Of a stretch of 40,188 bases of DNA, positions 21,091 through 28,329 are shown piece by piece. Each line of letters begins with the position of its first letter. The first letter of the stretch is position 1. Where the stretch lies: NCBI GenBank assembly GCA_036269895.1, contig DATBDN010000087.1, forward strand, positions 1 to 40,188, in the 5' to 3' direction. Under the pieces are notes generated by a model. It was not told where the DNA came from. It made no database searches and saw only the letters and a program-made list of their open reading frames with translations. The stretch is from DATBDN01 sp036269895 (GTDB taxonomy: Bacteria > Actinomycetota > Thermoleophilia > Solirubrobacterales > Thermoleophilaceae). Made by a program: the position numbers and the translations under genes.

Positions 21091-23397
21091 GTGCGCGTAG
21101 GACTTGTTTGCCCCTATTCCTACACGTACCCGGGGGGTGTCCTCGCTCATGTCGAGGCGCTCGCGGGCGAGCTCCGCGGGCGTGGTCACGAAGTCCGGGT
21201 GCTGGCGCCGGTCGACCCCGACGACCGGCTCACTCGCGTGCTCCATCGCGGTGCGGCGCCTACCCCACGCGAGCTGCCGTGCGAGGACGAGTTCGTCGCC
21301 CTCGGCCGCACGCTCAGCCTCGGGGCGAACGGCGCCGTTTCGACCCTTTCGTACGGGCCGCGCACCGCCGCCCTGCTGGGCCACGAGCTGCGCAGTGGCT
21401 CGTACGACGTCGTTCACGTCCACGAGCCGAACGCCGGCGTGGCTCCCTGGTACACGATCGAGCACTCTCCGGTCCCGGTCGTCGGCACCTTTCACTCCTA
21501 CGCCACCAAGCCGGTGCCGATGGCGATCGGCAACCTGATCGGACAGCGGCGGCTGTTCAACAAGCTGAGCCAGCGCATCGCCGTGTCCGAGGCTGCCCGC
21601 TGGACAGGCGAGCGCTTCTACGGCGGCCGCTACCGCGTGATCCCGAATGGGATCGACTTGACCCGTCCCCTTGCCGGACCGAAGCCCCGCAACGACCGCC
21701 TCGAGCTGCTGTTCGTCGGGCGCGCGGAGGAGCGCAAGGGCCTGCCGATTCTGATGCGCGCCTTCGAAGCGCTCCGCAGCGCCGGCGTGGACGCCCACCT
21801 GACGGTCGCGGGGGCGAGCGAGGAGGAGGTCGCCCCGCTCCTGCTCGAGACCGAGGGCGTCGAGATCGCCGGCCGCGTCAGCGAGGACGAGAAGTGGCGC
21901 CTGCTCCACCAGGCCGACCTGCTCTGCGCACCCTCGCTCGGCGGCGAGAGCTTCGGCATCGTGCTACTCGAGGCGCTGGCCTCGGGCACGCCGGTCGTCT
22001 GCTCCGACATCCCGGGCTACCGCGACGTTGTCCGCGACGACATCGAGGGCCGCCTGGTTCCGCCGGGCGACCCGGCCGCGCTGGGCGAGGCCATCCGCGC
22101 GCTCGCCGTGCGCGCACGCCAGCGTGCCGAGCTGTCGACTGCCGCGCGCGAGCGCGCCGAGCGCTTTGCCTGGTCGCACGTCGCCGAGGAGGTCGAGCGC
22201 ACGTACGAGGATGCGCTCGTCGTGCCGGTGCCCGCGACCCACCGCGAGCGCGCAGCGGTCGCCGCCGGCATCACTCCCGCAGACGGGAAGCCGCGCTCGC
22301 CCGCGCGCCGTCTGCCGAGCCTCGAGCCGCGCCCGCGCCGGCCGATCGTCCAGACGCTCCGTCGCGCCGCCGTGCCCGCGGGGGTAATGCTGGCCGTCGG
22401 CCTAGGGCTGCTGGCCGTCAAGCGCATCGGTGTCGACGCGATCGGGAACGCGCTGCTCCACGCCACCCCGACGTGGATGGTGCTCGGTCTCGCGCTGATG
22501 TGCCTGTCGATGATGGTGCGGGCTGAGTCCTGGCACGCGATCCTGCGCGCCGCACTGCCCGGCGTCCGCATCCGCCGCCGCGACGTCGGGCGGGCCACGA
22601 TGATCGGTGTGCTGATGTCCGCCACGCTGCCCGCCCGCCTCGGTGAGCCTTCGCGTGCGCTGATCGTGACTCGTCGCGTGGGCCGTGTCCGCGAACGACT
22701 GCCAGTGGTGATCGGCACGCTCGTGTCGCAGACGCTGCTCAACCTGGTCGCGCTGATGATCTTGGGAACGGTCATGTTCGCGACGGTTGGCCTCTTCCGC
22801 GGTCACGAGAAGGCGCTTTTTGCGTTCATGATCCTGCCGTTCGCGGTCCTCGGCGCCGTCATGGCTATGCCGGGCCTGCTACGCCGCGGCAAGCCGTCGC
22901 GCTTCGTGCGCGTGCAGCGAGCCGCGACGGCTGTGCGCAATTCGCTGCTTCGCGTGCGCTCCGGCTTCGCGGTGTTCAAGACGCTGCGGCTGGGTGTCTG
23001 GGCGAGCGGCTCGCAGTTGCTCGCCTGGGGGCTCCAGTGTCTGGCGTGCTACGTGCTCATGGTCGCGCTCGGCCTCCACGCCGGAGTTGGCGCCGCCGCG
23101 GCGGTCCTATTCGCGGTGAACGTCACCGCCGTGCTGCCGGCGACACCGTCCAACCTGGGCGTCTTCCAGGCCGCATGCGTGGCCGTGCTGTCGGCCTACC
23201 ACGTGTCGCACACCGACGCGCTCGCGTTCGGGATCGTGCTTCAGGCGGTTGAGATCGCGACGGCCGTGATCATGGGTATGCCGGCACTGCTCGGCGAGGG
23301 CATGTCGTTCAAGGACATGCGCCTGCGCGCGCTGCACGCGACGCCGGTCGAGCTGAAGAGCTTCAGCCGCGGCGAGACCGTCGAAGCGGACGCCTAG
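21091..23397 (+). CDS. GT4 glycosyltransferase (PimA-like) fused to LPG-synthase-type membrane domain
   Basis: The first 375 residues form a GT-B glycosyltransferase of family 4, close to PimA-type phosphatidylinositol mannosyltransferases. They include VCPYSYTYPGGVLAHV, HVHEPN, FVGRAEERKGL, and the sugar-nucleotide EX7E motif with Glu286 and Glu294 in GGESFGIVLLEAL. A proline/arginine-rich linker (about 375-425) leads to a polytopic domain of about 320 residues. This resembles the lysylphosphatidylglycerol synthase TM / UPF0104 family (SATLPARLGEPSRA, then NVTAVLPATPSNLGVFQAA). The frame is open throughout, so this is a true fusion. The membrane part may flip or hold the lipid acceptor. GTG 21091 is the first usable start, 10 bases after the preceding gene. 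Confidence 0.88.
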   Translation: MRVGLVCPYSYTYPGGVLAHVEALAGELRGRGHEVRVLAPVDPDDRLTRVLHRGAAPTPRELPCEDEFVALGRTLSLGANGAVSTLSYGPRTAALLGHELRSGSYDVVHVHEPNAGVAPWYTIEHSPVPVVGTFHSYATKPVPMAIGNLIGQRRLFNKLSQRIAVSEAARWTGERFYGGRYRVIPNGIDLTRPLAGPKPRNDRLELLFVGRAEERKGLPILMRAFEALRSAGVDAHLTVAGASEEEVAPLLLETEGVEIAGRVSEDEKWRLLHQADLLCAPSLGGESFGIVLLEALASGTPVVCSDIPGYRDVVRDDIEGRLVPPGDPAALGEAIRALAVRARQRAELSTAARERAERFAWSHVAEEVERTYEDALVVPVPATHRERAAVAAGITPADGKPRSPARRLPSLEPRPRRPIVQTLRRAAVPAGVMLAVGLGLLAVKRIGVDAIGNALLHATPTWMVLGLALMCLSMMVRAESWHAILRAALPGVRIRRRDVGRATMIGVLMSATLPARLGEPSRALIVTRRVGRVRERLPVVIGTLVSQTLLNLVALMILGTVMFATVGLFRGHEKALFAFMILPFAVLGAVMAMPGLLRRGKPSRFVRVQRAATAVRNSLLRVRSGFAVFKTLRLGVWASGSQLLAWGLQCLACYVLMVALGLHAGVGAAAAVLFAVNVTAVLPATPSNLGVFQAACVAVLSAYHVSHTDALAFGIVLQAVEIATAVIMGMPALLGEGMSFKDMRLRALHATPVELKSFSRGETVEADA

Positions 23398-24203
23398 CTC
23401 GTCTTCCGGCCGCGCACCAGCAGGTACTCACCCAACGCCTCGATTCCGCCTGAGTCGACGGGCCGGCTCGAGCGCTCGAACAGGTCGTAGAGCTCGCTGC
23501 GGAGCTGGGGCCAGTCGTCGCCGACCGCTGCGCGCGCCATCTTCCACGGGCCGTAGTTCGTCTCGAAGCGGCTGACCAGCTCCTCGGCGTCGTCACCGCG
23601 GAACGCTGCCAGTGGGCGCTCGAACGTCAACTCGACCCCGTGGGGCTCGAGGAGCGAGCGGACGTGATCCTCGTCGCCCCACAGCACCGGGGGCTTCGCG
23701 CCCGTCGGCGGCGGCAGGTGGCGACCCATGATCTTGAACATGTCGCCGATCATCCCTTCGGGCGTCCAGCTGGCAAGGACGATGATGCCGCCTGGCGTGG
23801 TGACGCGCGCGATCTCGGCGGCTGCGACCTCCTGCTGTGGCGCGAACATCACGCCGAACTGCGACATGACCCGCTCGAAGCTCGCGTCCTCGAACGGCAG
23901 GTCCTCCGCGTCGCCCTCGACCCACTCGATGTCGACGCCGGCGTCGGCCGCGTGCTGGCGCGCGGCATCGAACATCGCCGGGATCAGGTCGAGCCCAGTG
24001 CAGACGCCGCCCGCTGCGGCGGCGGGGACCGTCGCGGCTCCAGTGCCGCAGGCGACGTCGAGCACCTTCACCCCTGGCTCGACCTGTGCAGCCTCGGCGA
24101 CCCGCGGCCCGACCTCCGGAAACATCTGCGCGATGTCGTCGAAGTCGCCGGCCGCCCACGTCTTGCGCGCGCGTTCCTTGAGTTGCTCTACCGCTGGTTC
24201 CAT
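23394..24203 (-). CDS. Class I SAM-dependent methyltransferase
   Basis: This 269-residue protein has the Rossmann methyltransferase motifs. Motif I is VLDVACGTGAATVPAA, followed by the acidic end of strand 2 (CTGLDLIPAMF), then EWVEGDAEDLPFED (motif II region) and ARVTTPGGIIVLASW. It resembles UbiE/Methyltransf_11-type enzymes of small-molecule metabolism; the acceptor is unknown. It lies 57 bases downstream of metH on the same strand but has its own TAGGGT box 6 bases before ATG 24203. Its stop shares CTAG (23394-23397) with the convergent glycosyltransferase fusion. Confidence 0.88.
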   Translation of the reverse strand: MEPAVEQLKERARKTWAAGDFDDIAQMFPEVGPRVAEAAQVEPGVKVLDVACGTGAATVPAAAAGGVCTGLDLIPAMFDAARQHAADAGVDIEWVEGDAEDLPFEDASFERVMSQFGVMFAPQQEVAAAEIARVTTPGGIIVLASWTPEGMIGDMFKIMGRHLPPPTGAKPPVLWGDEDHVRSLLEPHGVELTFERPLAAFRGDDAEELVSRFETNYGPWKMARAAVGDDWPQLRSELYDLFERSSRPVDSGGIEALGEYLLVRGRKTS

Positions 24204-24209
24204 CGCATC

Positions 24210-24215
24210 ACCCTA
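24210..24215 (-). promoter_or_regulatory. Candidate leaderless -10 box TAGGGT
   Basis: On the reverse strand TAGGGT lies 6 bases before ATG 24203, in the 57-base gap after metH. No Shine-Dalgarno sequence is seen between them. It suggests that the methyltransferase has its own start in addition to any read-through from metH. Confidence 0.35.
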
Positions 24216-24260
24216 AGCGGGGACGCAGGCGCCGCTACGTGCGCTTCACACTGTCCACGG

Positions 24261-27200
24261 CTAGGCGAGGGCTTCTTCGCTCTCGGGCTCGGAGTCCGGC
24301 AGCGCCCCACCCTTGTCGGTCAGAGCGATCACCTCGTCCGGCGATTCCTTATCCGTGATGCGTCCCTGCCGGCTGCCGAAGTAGATGGCCTGCGGGTGGT
24401 GGGCGACCAGGGCGGCGGTGGACTGCTCGGGAGTGAGCGCGTGGCCGCCGGAGAGCGTTATCCCGATCGACCCCATGTCGAGCAGCTGCTGGACCTTGTC
24501 GTGCTCGGCCTGCTCGGGGATCGCCGGATAACCCCAGCTGTAGCGGCGGCCCTGGTGGGTGCCGATGCCGAGGTCCGTGCGGATCTTCTGGTGCAGCCAC
24601 TCGGCCGTGCCCTCGGCCGCCTGGACGGACAGGCCGTGCACGAAGTAGCGCTCGCTGTACTCGCCCTCGGCCTCGAGCTTCTCGCCGACCTCGGTCGCGT
24701 GTGGGCCGACCGTTACGGCCTGCAGTGCCACCACGTCGCGCTCACCGGAGCCGATCGGACGGAAGAAGTCGGCCAGGCAGATGCGGTCGTTCTTCGGCTG
24801 GCGCGGGGCCACCAGTCGCGCGATCTGCTTGTCGTGGTCCTCGGGGTCGAAGACCACGATCTCATTGCCGTCTGCGTTGCAGGGGAAGTAGCCGAGCAGC
24901 GCGCGCGGCTTGATGAACGCCTCGTCTGTCTTCTGCTGCTCCCACATGCGCTCGAGCCGCGGTTGGAACTCCTCGCGGACAAGCTTCTGCCACGCCTCAC
25001 CCTTCACGCCTTGGCCGCCCCAGTGCAGCTTGAAGAGGACGTGGCGGTCGAGGTGGGGGAAGACCTCGTCGAGGTCGACCGGGATCTCGCGCACGCCCCA
25101 GAACGGCGGCGTCGGGATCGGCACGTCGGTACGCGCGGATGAGCGCACGGAATCGTCGGTCGTCGGCGGCAGATCCTCCTCTTTCTGCGGCTTCTCGCGG
25201 AACGCCTTGGCCTCGGCCTGGATCTTCTCGACCAGCGCAGCGCGCGCCTGCGCGTCGATCAGCTTGTCCATCGTGTCGAGCCCCTCGAAGGCGTCCTTGC
25301 AGTAGAAGACGCCGGGCTCGTAGACGTCGTCCGACTCCTTGCCCCTCGCGTAGAGGATGCGGCGGCCGAAGTTGCGGTTGATCGCCGCACCGCCGATCAG
25401 AACGGGGAACTCGTGGCCCTTGTCGTGAAGCTCCGACACCGCGATCGGCATCTGCTTCGAGGTCGACACGAGCAGCGCCGACAGGCCGATGGCCGTGGCC
25501 TTGTGCTCCACGGCGGCATTGATGATCGTGTCGACCGGCACCTGCTTGCCTAGGTCGACGACGGTGTAGCCGTTGTTGGTCAGGATTGTGTTGACAAGCG
25601 ACTTGCCGATGTCGTGCACGTCGCCGAAGACGGTCGCGATCACGACCGTGCCCTTGGTGTGGCCCTCGATCTTATCGAGGTAGTTCTCGAGCCGGGCGAC
25701 GCAGCGCTTCATGACCTCGGCCGACTGCAGGACGAAGGGCAGGATCAGCTCGCCGGCGCCGAACTTGTCGCCGACCTCCTTCATCGCCGGCAGCAGCACG
25801 TCGTTGAGCGTAGGCACGGCGCCGATCTTCTCGACCGATTTGTCGATCAGCCCCTCGACGCCTTCCTTCTTGCGGCGCAGGATGTGCCAGTGGAGCGCCT
25901 GCTCAGGCTCCATGTCGGCTGTCGGGTCGGCGGTGTCGGCTTCCTCGCTCGGGCCCTTCGACTCGAAGTGCTCGATGAACCGCTGTAGCGCGTCCTCGCG
26001 CCGGTTGAACACCAGGTCATCAGCCAACTCGCGCTCTTCGTCCGAGATCTCGCCGTACGGCGTGATGTGGTTCGGGTTGACCATCGCCAGGTCGAGCCCC
26101 GCCTCGACGCAGTGGTGCAGGAAGACGCTGTTCAGCACCGCGCGGGCGGGCGGCGAGACGCCGAATGAGACGTTCGACACGCCAAGCGAGGTCTTCACGG
26201 CTGGCAGCTCCTGCTTGAGCGCGCGGATTCCCTCGACGGTCTCGATCGCCGACGGCTTCCACTCGTCATCACCCGTCGTGAGGGTGAACGTCAGAAGGTC
26301 GAAGATGAGAAGCTCGGGGTCGAAGCCGTGATCGTTAACGCAGATGTCGTGGATGCGCTTGGCGATCTCGACCTTGCGGTCGGCGGTCTTCGCCATGCCC
26401 ACCTCGTCGATCGTCAGCGCGATCAGCGCTGCGCCGTGCTCCTTCGCCAGCGGAACGACGACGTCGGCCTTGTCACGGCCGGCCTCGAGGTTGATCGAGT
26501 TGATGATCGCCCGGCCCGGGTTCTGCTCGAGCGCGGCGCGCATGACGTCGGGCTCGGTGGTGTCGATCTGGAGCGGAGCGGGCTGGGTGAGCGCGATGCG
26601 CTTGACCACCTGGCGCATCTGCTCGTCCTCGTCCTGGCGCTCGGTCAGCGCGACGCAAAGGTCGAGCAGGTGGGCACCACCCTCGACCTGGTCCTCGGCG
26701 ATCTGCACCAGGCCGTCGTAGTCATCGGCCAGCAGCAGCTCCTTCGCCTTCCGGCTGCCCTGTGAGTTCACGCGCTCGCCGACCAGCGTCGGGCGTGGCT
26801 CCTGCACCAGCGGCGTGGCAGTCATCATCGACGCGAGGAGCGGCCCTGAGGCGCTCGGCCGCGCGCCCGCGTCGCGACTGCCGACCTTCTCGACGATCGC
26901 CTCGATGTGCTCCGGGGTTGTCCCGCAGCAGCCGCCCACCACGGTCACGTCGTAGCGCTCGACGAACTCCTGAAGCGTGCTCGAGAGCGGCTCGGGCTGC
27001 TCCGGGAAGATCGTCTCGCCCTCGGGTCCCTGCAGCGGCAGCCCGGCGTTCGGGATGCAGGCGACCGGCACCGGCGAGTTCTCGCCCAGGTAGCGGATCG
27101 CGTCACGCATGTCCTCTGGACCGGTCGAGCAGTTGAGGCCGATGACGTCGACGTCGAGTGCGCTCAGGATGGTCAGGACCGCCTGGATGTCGGTGCCTAG

Positions 27201-27797
27201 CAGCATCTTGCCGCCATTCGGAAGCAGCGAGACGGAGGTGTGGATCGGCACCACGCGGCCCGTCTCCTTCATCGCGTCGCGCGCGCCGAAGACGGCAGCC
27301 TTGACCTCGAGGATGTCCTGTGCGGTCTCGATGATGATCAGGTCGGCGCCGCCCTGGAGCAGACCAGAGGCCTGCTCGGCGAAGACCGTGCGCAGCTCGC
27401 CGAAGGTGATCTTCCCGAGCGTCGGGTCGTCGCTGGCCGGCAAATGACCGGTCGGCCCGATCGAGCCCGCGACGAAGCGATGCTCGCCCGCTGCCTTGCG
27501 CGCGATCTCGGCGGCCTTGCGGTTGATCTCGAGCGTGTGGTCGGCGAGACCCCACTCCTCGAGCTTGATGCGGCTGCCCTGGAACGTGTCGGTCTCGAGC
27601 ACGCTGGCGCCGGCGTCGAGCATCGACGTGTGGACGCCCTCGATCACGTCGGGCCGGTTGAGTACGAGCGCCTCGTGGCACTTGCCCTGTAGGCCGCCGT
27701 AATCCTCCTGAGTCAGGTCGAACTGCTCGAGCGTGGCGCCCATGCCGCCGTCGTAGACGACAACGCCCTTTCGAATGGCTTCGAGGTAGTTCCGCAT
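24261..27797 (-). CDS. metH: Cobalamin-dependent methionine synthase
   Basis: The 1178-residue protein has all four MetH modules in order. The homocysteine-binding barrel (about 1-315) has zinc ligands Cys223 and Cys290-Cys291 in GGCCGTT. The pterin-binding barrel (about 335-600) carries GERVNSQGSRK, IDTTEPDVM and SNVSFG. The cobalamin cap and B12 domain (about 630-880) have cofactor ligand His728 in GDVHDIGKS. The C-terminal reactivation domain (from about 905) has YFPCNADGNEI and the WGYPAIPEQ end. It transfers a methyl group from methyltetrahydrofolate to homocysteine. The length is slightly below E. coli MetH. ATG 27797 has no visible Shine-Dalgarno; a hairpin precedes it closely. No cobalamin riboswitch is seen upstream. 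Confidence 0.97.
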   Translation of the reverse strand: MRNYLEAIRKGVVVYDGGMGATLEQFDLTQEDYGGLQGKCHEALVLNRPDVIEGVHTSMLDAGASVLETDTFQGSRIKLEEWGLADHTLEINRKAAEIARKAAGEHRFVAGSIGPTGHLPASDDPTLGKITFGELRTVFAEQASGLLQGGADLIIIETAQDILEVKAAVFGARDAMKETGRVVPIHTSVSLLPNGGKMLLGTDIQAVLTILSALDVDVIGLNCSTGPEDMRDAIRYLGENSPVPVACIPNAGLPLQGPEGETIFPEQPEPLSSTLQEFVERYDVTVVGGCCGTTPEHIEAIVEKVGSRDAGARPSASGPLLASMMTATPLVQEPRPTLVGERVNSQGSRKAKELLLADDYDGLVQIAEDQVEGGAHLLDLCVALTERQDEDEQMRQVVKRIALTQPAPLQIDTTEPDVMRAALEQNPGRAIINSINLEAGRDKADVVVPLAKEHGAALIALTIDEVGMAKTADRKVEIAKRIHDICVNDHGFDPELLIFDLLTFTLTTGDDEWKPSAIETVEGIRALKQELPAVKTSLGVSNVSFGVSPPARAVLNSVFLHHCVEAGLDLAMVNPNHITPYGEISDEERELADDLVFNRREDALQRFIEHFESKGPSEEADTADPTADMEPEQALHWHILRRKKEGVEGLIDKSVEKIGAVPTLNDVLLPAMKEVGDKFGAGELILPFVLQSAEVMKRCVARLENYLDKIEGHTKGTVVIATVFGDVHDIGKSLVNTILTNNGYTVVDLGKQVPVDTIINAAVEHKATAIGLSALLVSTSKQMPIAVSELHDKGHEFPVLIGGAAINRNFGRRILYARGKESDDVYEPGVFYCKDAFEGLDTMDKLIDAQARAALVEKIQAEAKAFREKPQKEEDLPPTTDDSVRSSARTDVPIPTPPFWGVREIPVDLDEVFPHLDRHVLFKLHWGGQGVKGEAWQKLVREEFQPRLERMWEQQKTDEAFIKPRALLGYFPCNADGNEIVVFDPEDHDKQIARLVAPRQPKNDRICLADFFRPIGSGERDVVALQAVTVGPHATEVGEKLEAEGEYSERYFVHGLSVQAAEGTAEWLHQKIRTDLGIGTHQGRRYSWGYPAIPEQAEHDKVQQLLDMGSIGITLSGGHALTPEQSTAALVAHHPQAIYFGSRQGRITDKESPDEVIALTDKGGALPDSEPESEEALA

Positions 27798-27802
27798 GCG
27801 AA

Positions 27803-27839
27803 CAAGAGAAGGGTACCCAGGGCCGGATGCCCTCTCTTG
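27803..27839. promoter_or_regulatory. Hairpin immediately upstream of metH
   Basis: CAAGAGA at 27803-27809 pairs with TCTCTTG at 27833-27839, and GGG/CCC pairs extend the stem inward with one bulge. A shorter GGGC/GCCC pair lies within. The structure ends 5 bases before the metH start codon. It could terminate transcription from the small upstream gene or control metH translation. No T-run follows it on the reverse strand, so a simple intrinsic terminator is not well supported. Confidence 0.4.
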
Positions 27840-27851
27840 CGCGCGTCTAAC

Positions 27852-27897
27852 CAGCTACGGGGGCCCCCCTAGGACAGCTACGGGGGCAACCCTAGGA
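27852..27897. repeat. Two tandem 23-bp repeats, each able to form a hairpin
   Basis: The units at 27852-27874 and 27875-27897 are identical at 21 of 23 positions (CC in the first, AA in the second at unit positions 14-15). CAG at 27898-27900 begins a third copy. Each unit has CTAC and CTAG flanking G5 and C-rich runs, so each can fold on itself. The stop codon and penultimate codon of the small DUF5679 gene lie in the second unit, so the gene's 3' end seems to have been duplicated. Confidence 0.7.
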
Positions 27898-28038
27898 CAG
27901 TTTCCCGATTTTGAAGATCTTGGTCCCGCAGTCGGGGCATGTGCCCTGAATCGCCGGGCGACCGTTCTTCATGGTCACCTGCTGCGGGTTCTGGATCTCG
28001 ACCTTCTTCTTTTCCTTGACGCAATAACCCTCGGGCAC
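27892..28038 (-). CDS. DUF5679 zinc-ribbon-like small protein (48 aa)
   Basis: This short gene reads (G)PEGYCVKEKKKVEIQNPQ, then VTMKNGRPAIQGTCPDCGTKIFKIGKLS. It matches the DUF5679 family, with the conserved TMKNGRPA-QG-CP-CGTK-F-IG block. The C-terminal CPDC half-knuckle (Cys34, Cys37) is intact. The N-terminal half has CVKE, so one of the four expected cysteines is Glu. GTG 28038 is strongly supported by AGGAGG seven bases upstream, the best Shine-Dalgarno in the window. The stop falls inside a 23-bp tandem repeat. The gene is upstream of metH on the same strand and divergent from another Cys-containing small gene. The function is unknown. Confidence 0.88.
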   Translation of the reverse strand: MPEGYCVKEKKKVEIQNPQQVTMKNGRPAIQGTCPDCGTKIFKIGKLS

Positions 28039-28068
28039 GGCGTCACCTCCTGAGTCGGGGTCGGCGCA

Positions 28069-28074
28069 TAGTCT
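28069..28074 (+). promoter_or_regulatory. Candidate leaderless -10 box TAGTCT
   Basis: TAGTCT lies 9 bases before GTG 28084, in the 45-base gap between two divergent small genes. The divergent DUF5679 gene has a strong Shine-Dalgarno while this one has none. Confidence 0.35.
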
Positions 28075-28083
28075 TTCGCCCTC

Positions 28084-28266
28084 GTGGGACGGATTCCTGC
28101 GGGTTTATGCGATTCCTGCCGCTTCCAGCGGCTCGTGCCGAACCGCCGAGGCTCCGTGTTCTCGCTGTGCGAGCGCTCGAAGACCGACGAGCGCTACCCG
28201 AAGTACCCATCCTTGCCGGTGGAGCGCTGTCCCGGCTACGAGAAGCGAACGTCGTCGGACAACTGA
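28084..28266 (+). CDS. Conserved small Cys-containing protein (60 aa)
   Basis: The protein reads GRIPAGLCDSCRFQRL, then RRGSVFSLCERSKTD, then YPKYPSLPVERCPGYEKR. It has four cysteines (Cys9, Cys12, Cys29, Cys49) in a CxxC-C-C pattern that could bind zinc. I recall similar short hypothetical proteins in Actinomycetota with the SVFSLCERS and LPV-RCPGYE motifs, without a named function. GTG 28084 follows a TAGTCT box by 9 bases. It is divergent from the DUF5679 gene, so two tiny metal-binding candidates share one promoter region. Confidence 0.75.
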   Translation: MGRIPAGLCDSCRFQRLVPNRRGSVFSLCERSKTDERYPKYPSLPVERCPGYEKRTSSDN

Positions 28267-28272
28267 CGTTTT

Positions 28273-28304
28273 GTCACTTGGGGACTTGCCCCGGTACGTG
28301 CCGG
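28273..28304. repeat. Candidate REP-like double hairpin
   Basis: GTCACTT (28273-28279) is followed by GGGG-ACTTG-CCCC (28280-28292) and then by CCGG-TACGTG-CCGG (28291-28304). The first part has the same order as the element at 5171: GTCACTT and then a GGGG/CCC hairpin core. It lies in the 63-base gap before the secreted phosphatase. It could be a second, diverged REP-type element or simply the gene's 5' leader structure. Confidence 0.3.
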
Positions 28305-28329
28305 TGCATACGGTCCCGTCCGTCTCGCG

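Noticed and set aside
27798..27891. Cobalamin or SAM/SAH riboswitch upstream of metH
   Set aside because: The leader is under 100 bases and shows no B12-box-like or SAM/SAH aptamer sequence; only a hairpin and tandem repeats are present.
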